Source: Paralichthys olivaceus (Eukaryota > Chordata > Actinopteri > Pleuronectiformes > Paralichthyidae). Taken from it: a stretch of DNA of 64,000 bases. The notes beneath the pieces are model-generated. The model saw only the letters and a program-made list of their open reading frames with translations, did not search any database and was not told the DNA's origin. Position numbers and translations under genes: made by a program. How positions within the stretch are numbered: the stretch's first letter is position 1; each line of letters opens with the position of its first letter. The DNA is taken from assembly GCF_024713975.1 (NCBI RefSeq), contig NC_091110.1:15467501-15531500 (forward strand). Direction: 5' to 3'. Below are positions 50,015 to 64,000 of the stretch, one piece after another.

Positions 50015-55131
<5,117 letters not shown>

Positions 55132-55306
55132 CTGTCAATACACAAACAAACAAACAAACAGACAGAGGGCGTGTGGTTTAGAGATACAGAACGGAGGGGC
55201 TGCACACTTGTGATCAAATGAACAATGTTTGCTCAAAGCCAGAATTTACAACGAGTTTTAGCAGAGTAAGATCCAAATCTGATGTTCTCCACAATAATAA
55301 TCTCTC

Positions 55307-55308
<2 letters not shown>

Positions 55309-55338
<30 letters not shown>
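55309..55338. repeat. (AC)n microsatellite
   Basis: About 14 AC units, uninterrupted. Confidence 0.95.
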
Positions 55339-55340
<2 letters not shown>

Positions 55341-56254
55341 GTCTGTCTGCATTGCAGTAGCACAGTGTATTGAGTTGAACCTCTGCAGCAGGAGTGTGTT
55401 CTGACTTTTCCCACCACTTGGGGGAGCAATACACATGCTGCTGCTTTATAACTACTGCAAACAAAGATTTACCACAGTACAACAATACAGAGGCTCTTCC
55501 TTTCTACAATCTCAATTTAATCATGTTATTATAAGTCAGTCTATTTGTGCCGTATTGTTATTAATGCTTTTCTTTTTCTAGATAAATGTGTCTTGTAAGC
55601 CTGTTTTGGGAACATAATGTGCATGACACAATAATAAAAATTAACCAATCAATCAAATCCTTGCATCTGGTATTTGGTTTGTTGAAAGACTCTCAGGGAC
55701 TCGTGTTTATGGGTTTGGATTTGTGTTTTCTATTCATTATCTTGTGTCACCATCCTCGTGACCTTTTGTCATCCCTCAAGTTGTCTCATTTCCTGTTTTA
55801 TTTTGAAGCCACTTTCCTCATTAGTTACTTCCTGTCCTTTTCCTGTTTCCTGTCCTCATGAGCACCTGTCCTCATGTGTTTAACCTGTGTTTAGTTTTCC
55901 CGGCCTCGCTTCTGGATTCTACTCCCGTCCTCTGTGTCAGTGCGTCCGCTCAGTCCAGGTCAGTTTCCTCAGTATGTTTCTGCTCTGGGTTTTTGTTGAT
56001 GGACTCTAAATCTAGTTCAGCTTTTGTTCTACTTTGGAAGAAATCATCAGAAAAAAGTTTCACAGAACTAAAATTACTTTTTCTTTTGCATAGTTGATTC
56101 TGTAAAATAAAGGTTCGGCAAACAACGCAGATAACGATATATCTATAAGAAGCTCATATTGTGGATTTTTATTGGCCAAATCTAAAATAGCTTGGGCTCT
56201 TTTTGTGATTAACACATTTTTTATCAACTGTGTGATTTATCAAAGACATAATAC

Positions 56255-56345
56255 AGCGTCATGTCAAACACGCTGGCCTGCAGGGATCAAACCTGTGACC
56301 CTGTCTTCTTTGTGAGATCCAACACATTGTTAGCCAGAAGCTTCA
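56255..56345 (-). repeat. Possible tRNA-derived SINE fragment
   Basis: On the minus strand TGGCTAACAATG (box A-like) is followed about 35 bp later by GGTTTGATCCC (box B-like), spaced as in tRNA-derived SINE heads. No tRNA cloverleaf with intact acceptor stem is apparent, so it is not called as a tRNA gene. Confidence 0.35.
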
Positions 56346-57837
56346 TGTGCACGCTCCTGTCTTTTATTGACTTCTCTGTTTCTGTGTGCAGCCACGAAAC
56401 AAACGCTCCTCTGGCTGTTTTACTGCCTTGTGCTTATTACACCTCCACTCTGAGGGTGTGTTTACTTCCATGAGGAGCTGTTGGCCCCCACTCTTTGTTA
56501 CATGCCAAGTGTGTGTTGGGATTTAATGAGGGTCACTTGAGTGAATAAGATCAGTGTTCAGTTAAACACACACACGGAGCCATGAGGAGGAAGTCTTGAC
56601 TTTTTACATCCTCTTACACTTTAAAGGTCAGAGTGTTTTAAATGGTATTTCTAGTGATCTGAACTGTAGACGAACAATGTGTGCAAGTTCGAAAAGCAGA
56701 TTTTAGTTAGTTTGAGTAATTTATCATGAAATCTAGATCGTTTTCATTTCCTTGTCTACCGCTCTTTCTCTTCTATCTTTTGGTTTCTCATCCCCTCTTC
56801 TGCTGAGCCCCTCTCTGCTCTTTGTGCATCTTTTCCTTCCTCCCTCCGCTCTGGGAGTGTTCCAGTGAGGGAACAGTGGTCAGTGAAGTCACATGGTGGA
56901 TTATGACGCCCTGCGTCCTCACAAAATCCTTCTTGTCTCTCACATACTGAGGCTACACTCTCCTCCACTCTTCTTCAGAGCTCTCTCATCCTCCTTTCCT
57001 CATGTGAGAAAGAAAAAAACTAAGATATCCCCTCGGGCGTTTTGCTGATCCATCTGGCTCAGTCACATGCAAATTCCTCATTTTTCAAAGTTAAAATCGA
57101 TGACATTTTATACGCAAAACATTATCTCCCTTGTTGCTGTGTCACTGTAGATTCTTGTATAAGGGATTTGATCTGTGTCAGTTTCTCTTCACTGCAGATG
57201 TGCTGCATTCCAGCCTGTGTTTGCAGTTTGTTTGAGTAAAAACCAAAAACACTGTATTTTTTTCTCTGAGGCTAGAGAGGAAATGAAAAAGGGGCATGAA
57301 CACAGACGACTAAACTAATAATAGATAGCAGGGCTAGTCAGACGTCTACAGCTAGTGGTTTTGTGGGTCTGTGTAATAATACAAATAGCCACACGGAACA
57401 TTATCACCTTTTAATTTCAGCATATACCGTTCTTTGTCTAATCACAATATGAGTATAGATATAGAACAACAAGTATTGAAACTGGCTAAGAGTCATTTTC
57501 TCAGATTTCAACAGAAACACACTTATTTTAGCAACCAATACAGTTGACCCCTACTGGTGATTTGAGAGAATACAGTTTTCAGGGGCCTGTGCATTGGCTG
57601 CACATCCATTTCTATATGAAGCCTGTGTTCATGACATGAAGTGACAAAGTGAGGACGCACACACGGTCTTCCATCCTCTTATATTTGACCCGTTGTGTAT
57701 ATTGCATGTGTGTGAGTGTTGGAATGTGTGAGAGTGTCCAGCAGCAGGACAGTACAGAGGGGGAGGATATCCTGTTACTGCCTCAGGAAAACAGTACTCG
57801 AGTACAGGAATGTCTCATATGTGATGCTATTCTCCTG

Positions 57838-57905
57838 CACACACATGCACAAACACACACACACACCCACACACTCACACTCCATTGTGTGTGTGTGTGT
57901 GTGCA
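57838..57905. repeat. CA-rich tract followed by (GT)n
   Basis: ACACACATGCACAAACACAC, then CACTCACACTCC, then about nine GT units. The CA and GT arms could pair as a long hairpin in RNA. Confidence 0.85.
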
Positions 57906-60355
57906 TGACTGTAGTTGTCCAGCAGTGCATGCAAGCAGGAGAGTGTGTTCTTTCAAGAGTGTATTTGTTTCACAGGTGTGTATTCATGTGTGTTCCATTA
58001 AGGTGAACTGACATTCCAGGCATAGCTGTCTGTCCTCAATGGGACTTGATGATGAGGGACAATGTGTGGGTGTGTCTCATGCATGTGAAGATAGGCCAAG
58101 TGTCCATGTCACATTTACGTTAATATTGAATTATAGCATAAAGAGACATAACAGACCAATACTGACTGTACGTGTTTTCAGTTTTTTCAAAAAAGGAAGA
58201 AAATATGAGGAAAATCATCCTCCACAGTTCGGCCCAACTTTCATAGCTATGTTCCGATTGGTTCAGTCACGTCTCGTGTTCTGACCTGAGATCAAGTTAT
58301 CGTTTTTAGCAGTTTCATGTTTTCACTTTCAGTTATATTTTGTAGTAATTTTTTCCCTTGTTTAAAACTTCCTGCCTTCATGCTTTTCCCACCACTGTGA
58401 CGACCTGCACCTGTCTCAGTGTGACTCACCTGCGTCTAAATGTTTTCCCCTCAGTGTGTATTTAGGCTTTTCTGCACTTCTGCAGATATTTACTTTAGTT
58501 TCTCCTCCACTTTGTGTTGTGCGTTCTTTGCATTTCCTTCTCTCATAGTGCTTCTCTGTGTTTTGATTATTGGATTTGTTTTTTTAAAACTTGTCTTTGT
58601 CTTACAGTTTAATACCTGTGCCCGTTAGTTTAGTGTTGGGTTTTAAATCATTTAATAGTTCAAACGTGGTTTTAAAGATAATATTATGGGTGGAGTTAAG
58701 ATCCTGAAACTAATCCTAAAGGAAATATTTGATTTTATGATTAGAAATATGATTAGGATTAAATATAGAGACAGCAGATGCCTTCCTGGTCCTGTCATGC
58801 ACAATAGCAGTTTTACTTTCAGATCCTTGATGTCATCCTTCCACATTTACATAAGCGTACAAAAGAAGTATGAAACTGTTGAGGTTAATAAAAGGAGTGG
58901 GAATCAATAAACAGTGGAACGTCAGAACTATATTAGTACAAAGTGAGTCAGTCTGAGTCAGTTTTTTGCTGCTGTCTCATTTTCTGTCTGTCTTCACGTC
59001 CATCACATCTGGAAATACTTACTCTCCGACTGTGATGCACAAAAATCACAAATACACACACACACACTTTAAACACATACACTTGGCTGCCCGCCTGAGA
59101 CTCTGGGGGGGGGGGGTTATAAGCCTAAAGACAATCACCCGAATGACAATACACCCGAACACTTCATGAGAGGAAACCCACACGCTCTATTTACATCTGA
59201 TAACCTCCATCTTTCACTATCACTTCACAGTCGCCTGCTGGAGCGCTCACTGCGGTCAGAACACATGGCAAACGTAAAGACCAAAGCCTGATGATATACG
59301 TCCACAAGACACACTGAGCTCCTGTTGTAACCCAGAACAGTCAGCGTTTCCCCCCGGCTCTGTCTCCTGGCTAAATATGATCCTGTGTAGTAACTGGAGC
59401 CTGGTGCTCTCATGTCCAAACAGCCTGGATTGTGAACCGAGGCCAACCCAGTGCTATCCTGCACTTACTCACGATTCTGGTAGAGACAGTTTGTAGAAGC
59501 TGAATAACGGCGATGGTGCGTCACTGATAAACTAAACTAAACATGTGATTAATGGACACACTGGCTTTATCTGACTGGAAGTGTCAGCAGATAGGCAGGT
59601 GGGCTGACAGAGGGGGCTAACAGCTGGACCGAGCAGAGAAATCGGTGTGTAGAGGGTAAAGTGCATTATGTTGCAACATCTGGATAAACTTTGACATGAA
59701 TACTAAACCTAATCCAACAGAAATAAGACTTTAAAAACTAAAACGTCTGGTTTTGGACTTTAGTGTATTCTGACACTTCCTCCTCCTTTTCCGTTCCCAA
59801 GTTGCACCCTACTTTATAAAAATTTAACGGCTTGGCCAGCAGATGAGCTGAAGTATTTCCAAAAAATACACAGAATATTTTGCGACTGTAAATTCGATGT
59901 ATTATATGGAGTTGTGTCCTACCTTTCTCACATTTTTCTCATTCAAATAAAATCGATTTAATAAAAAGGAAAAACTGCCAAATATACGTTAAAGAGATTA
60001 TAAAAATGGATTCGGTGGTACTCACCTGTTGCTCTCACAGGTACTCTATTTTAGCGATGTCAGTAAATCCATGTTGTAATGTTCAAACGCAAGCCTCCTT
60101 TAGTTTTGTAATATTACATATGTGTGTTTCCTTTTCATAAGCTTTATCCCATTCAGGTCTGTTCCCTTCAGTCTAGCCTCGGTCCGTCCTGTTCCAGATA
60201 GTGGGAGTGCCAGACTTTTTCCCTGGCCAAGCCTTTTCCTCCTCTTCTTCTCCTCCTTTTCCTCCCCTCCCGTCTCTTTCCTCTCCTCCACAAAGCCTCT
60301 CCTTTCTCAGTAACATTCCTTCTGGCTGCTCTGCAAGCTGTGATGTCATGGGCTG

Positions 60356-60358
<3 letters not shown>

Positions 60359-60387
<29 letters not shown>
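60359..60387. repeat. (GT)n microsatellite
   Basis: About 14 GT units, uninterrupted. Confidence 0.95.
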
Positions 60388-63300
60388 GATTTCTCCAGAT
60401 GCCCTCACCCACAAAGACCCCTCTTGTACAGGCTCTCCTATACACACACACCAATAACATCCACCCTGTGGCTCCCCACTCCTCCCTTCCTGTGTATGAC
60501 CAAACCCTCTCTTCCTCAGCTCTACATGTATGTCTCTCGCTCCATTTTCCCTTTAACCCACAGCTCCTGTCAAAAACTGAGTTTACGAGGCGGGGGGGGG
60601 GGGGCTGTAGTGATGAAGAGATGATGACTGACGAAAGAGGAGGAGGTGACGATGACAGGGTCACATTTTCATCCGTCATCATCAGTGCAGGCCTCAGTCT
60701 GGTATGAGGGTTGTATTCACCTTTTTAATAAAAAATAAATGAAATGAAAGCTGAAAGCCTCTAAAGCTGCAAAGTATTTTATCATTAGTGCTTTTAGAGG
60801 ACACACGATGCTGTTTCACTGCCTGCTCACCTTGAAAACAGTAAAACCTTATTTATACAGCATCATTCAGACGTGCTTAGGAACCAAATATTTGACGAAC
60901 GTCTTGGCTCACACTAAAACTTCATGCGTGTGTGTGTGTGTTTGTGTTGGGTCATAGGATCGGCTGGTCAGAAACCAGAGCTGACCTGAGTCACGGTTCA
61001 CTTTCTCCACTCAAACACTACAACATCAAGACGCAATGCAAGTGGAAACACTTTCCTCGAATTTACAAGAGCGATTAGTAATACTGTGTCAGCAGCTGCT
61101 AAATGATGGAGGACGGTGCCAGCGTCAGAGTGCATTTCAGAAATTAGAGCTTTACATTTTCATCTTTTTAAAAAGCAAAATAAGCAAATGACAAAGCCAT
61201 TTTTACAGCCTTATCCGACAGAAATGTATGAAATGCACCAGCACCATTCATGTCTTCTCTGAGCGTGAGGGATGAAATATCACTTATTGAACTTCTTTTT
61301 AAAACCCGTGCAAAGAAATAAATAAAAATGCATGCATTAAAGAAACTGTGGGACATCTGTGACCTGTACGAACCATCTGCACATCTCATGTCTTATTGAA
61401 AACCAAATGAATATAGAATGGCACTCAGTAGATTGTATACATCTGCCAAGGTCCAACATCCACCTTAAATTCAATTAAGCCCAATAGCTACGCCCACAAA
61501 ATGCAAATCGTGACATCCTGTTCCTTGGTAAATTAGGGCAAATTTCCTATCTCACAATTATTTTCTATTTTTGTTGGAAATCTGTTGAGTGGACGAGCAT
61601 GGTGGTCCAGAGGTCAAAGAGGTTATCCTACTTTGTGACTGCAAAGGAAGCCATGCAAACACCATGTGTGCCCATTATCAGCTGCCCCTCCTGTCACAGG
61701 GTAACAGAGAGTAGTTGTCCCACCCACTGCTTCTAAATATGAATTTGTCTCAGTGACATCATTGCATTTCTAAAAATAACCAACAAAAGAAAAATAAATC
61801 AAATATGAGATGTGCCGCACCCTGTCCAGTTCAATTATCCTCGTCTCAAATGACAAATTAAAATTTCTTGGTGAGTTCCCAGGCCAGAAATAACTCAGAG
61901 CCATATGATCAAGAGAACTCGGTCACAGAAAATTGGGACAGTAACCCAATTATTGCACTGGAGAGTTCAACTCCCGGATAGAGATGTTACACACAGACAC
62001 TTGTGCCATTATATTAGCGCTGGTGATTTACTCAGGGAAGAGCTAACGACTAGAGTCCGGTTTGTAGTGTGAGCGATGAAAACAGATATTGTTTAAGAAA
62101 GAGTCAGACTGAGGGAAAACAGCAAGAGCGTATGTGACAGTTGATTCATGTGCATGTGTCTGCCTGAATATATGCAACTGGGTCAACACTATCAATACAG
62201 AGCAGCGCCCGCAGCCGTCTTATGTCATGGAATATTGATCATGATTGATCAGAAACAGCAAAGGGCACAGTTAATCACCACAGCCTGACAGAGACACATT
62301 AATGTTCAGCTGCACGATACACAACATTCACACACTAATTATTAGATGTACAATTAAAGAAAAGTAATTTAACATGGAACTGGACTTTGAAGTATTTATG
62401 TGCTGAGTAGCTCCAGGGTTTAAAGTCTGTGTCTCCGTCTGTTGTGATTTTGAAGCATCGCTGGTCAAACACAAATATGTTCGAAGACATTTTTTCGCCT
62501 TAATTGACCGAGAGAGTAAGCGTGAAATGGGAAGAGAGAGAGAACAACCCAATGAAGAACCAGGTCAGAACAAAACCTCTGGCCACTGCAGGAGGACTAG
62601 AGACAAATGAATCCCATTGATGGACAAGTCAGCACCCAGCAGCAGCATGCTGACACCCAAGAGTATGAAAGCGGATCTTAATTTTGTAATATTAGATTTC
62701 AAACTAAATGTAATTCTCTCTCTTAAATCGTATTGGTCCACTGACAGGCTTAAAAAAAGGGTTCAGCCTTATTTTGGTGAAAATAGTTTTTAAACGTTTG
62801 GAACACACCATGCAGACAAACAAATAGCGAGATCATGTCTTCCTCCATGAAAGAGCAAGCTGTGAACTTTTCACCTTTGAAGCACATAAGAGGAGGAGGA
62901 GGAGGAGATGAGTGGTTTCTGTTCAAAACAAACTCTTCATTTTCGATCGATTTAGGCCGATCGAATATGCAGAACTTGAGGTTTCACATTTAAAGTGAAG
63001 CATAATTCTGAATCTGATTCTGGTTGATATTTGAGAAGGAAGGTGAAAAGGTTCCGTCGTCTATTGTGCAGTAGAAGTGATATAATGCCTCTCAAGCAAA
63101 ATGAAAAGACAATATGCAACTTTTGCACAAAAGCTTCCAACTGCTGAGTCCTTCAGAGCCTTCAGTGAAGGGTAACGCCCTCTTTAGTTCTTCAGCCTCA
63201 CACACACACCTCTTTAACAAACCCTCCTGTCTTGCTGGATGATGGTAACAAAATAAAAGATGCTGCAGTGGTCACTTTTTAAGAAATTTTGCTACAGAGT

Positions 63301-64000
63301 AAAAGGAAGTGACTGATTGGATAAAAATCCTATCAGAACCCACAGGTTATCTAAACAGGAAGCCAGGAAGCTGCGCTAACTTGTATCCACGGAAATGGCC
63401 CTCAACACAGGATATACACCGAAAACTAGAGGCCACCTGCGCGAGAACACACAAGAATACACAAGAGTGCTCAAGCATGAATGCTGTGGAGTTCACTGAG
63501 GTCAACACTTGGTCAGATCAATAGTTTGGAACAACCAGAGCAGCCGAGTTAAAACATATCAACTGCACAATTAAAATCTTAAAGACTTGGTTTCATCTAA
63601 TGTCTGTTAGCGGTTAGCAGTATTAAAGCAACACACACAAACACACAAACAGACTCCGGGGGTGTTAACAGTTGCAGCAAAGCAGTTCGGCATCAATAAC
63701 ACACTCTCTACTCCTGTTGAAGAATGACTAGGTATCATCTCCACCCCCCGACACATAACAACAACAACAATCATTCAAAGTGACATCACACTGCTGCACA
63801 AAAGAGTGAAATTGAGGGGATTTCCACCTACCCACTGCCAGAGAGCCCAAAACAACAACCACACTGAAATCATGTTAAGTTGCCTTTTGAGCTTTGAGTG
63901 TTAAAGAGGAATGTTCTGCATGTCTGGACTCATGGAAACTATTTGTGTCCTTTTTCCAAGCCTCTCATGACACCACTCGCACACAACCCCGACCATCTGA

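Larger units (their letters stand above)
55132..64000. other. 8.9 kb without recognised exons; probably 5' intron or upstream DNA of palm2akap2
   Basis: No open frame here resembles the paralemmin module (coiled-coil N-terminus) or any other protein I know. Simple repeats occur at 55309, 57840 and 60359, and short G runs at 59106 and 60593. A SINE-like fragment lies near 56255. Small exons under about 60 codons could have been missed. Confidence 0.55.

Noticed and set aside
56255-56345. tRNA gene
   Set aside because: Box A- and box B-like words are present but the acceptor and anticodon stems do not form. It is treated as a possible SINE fragment.
59225-59464. 79-codon minus-strand open frame considered as a first exon of palm2akap2
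   Set aside because: It has no clear donor in frame with the exon at 55131 and no resemblance to PALM2 or AKAP2 N-termini.
61586-61720. tRNA-Gly-like SINE head (GCATGGTGGTCCAGAGGT)
   Set aside because: Only a box A-like word was found, with no convincing box B at the right distance.

Overview
This is nuclear DNA from a ray-finned fish, most likely a percomorph-type teleost. The evidence is spliced vertebrate genes with short introns (many under 200 bp), frequent CA/TG microsatellites, and short dispersed repeats whose sequence resembles families I know from perch-like fish. I see no prokaryotic, viral, organellar or CRISPR features.

Seven protein-coding loci can be supported, six of them well. 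From left to right: (1) 1244-12975, plus strand: a CSPG4/NG2-type transmembrane proteoglycan, 21 coding exons, with only the signal-peptide exon missing to the left. (2) 16314-23279, minus: an SH3-PX-BAR sorting nexin of the SNX18 type, 4 coding exons, convergent with (1). (3) 25538-25900, plus: a KIAA1958-like amino-terminal exon with no visible downstream body. (4) 26500-27678, minus: inip, SOSS complex subunit C, 4 exons, complete. (5) 29007-36165, plus: snx30, 9 exons, complete, divergent from inip. (6) 41986-46132, minus: slc46a2, an MFS transporter, 7 coding exons, tail-to-tail with snx30. (7) 50015-55131, minus: the AKAP2 half of palm2akap2, 8 exons, with the 5' part beyond the recognised exons. 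All exon borders were read by eye and the reading phases close across every intron given.

Gene order kiaa1958-inip-snx30-slc46a2-(palm2akap2) matches the human 9q31-q32 neighbourhood. The cspg4-like/snx18 pair looks like the duplicate of the human CSPG4-SNX33 convergent pair on 15q24. The genes are not an operon or one pathway. snx18 and snx30 are both SNX-BAR membrane-remodelling proteins linked to endosomes and autophagy, inip acts in DNA repair, slc46a2 is a membrane transporter, palm2akap2 anchors PKA at the cell cortex, and cspg4 is a cell-surface adhesion molecule.

The 8.9 kb from 55132 to the right end has no coding exon I can recognise and is probably 5' intron or upstream DNA of palm2akap2. 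Nothing here is clearly a new biological system. The points most worth checking are the truncated KIAA1958-like locus, the CSPG4/SNX paralogon, dinucleotide repeats abutting three 5' splice sites, a 39-bp microexon, and expanded homopolymer tracts in two proteins.
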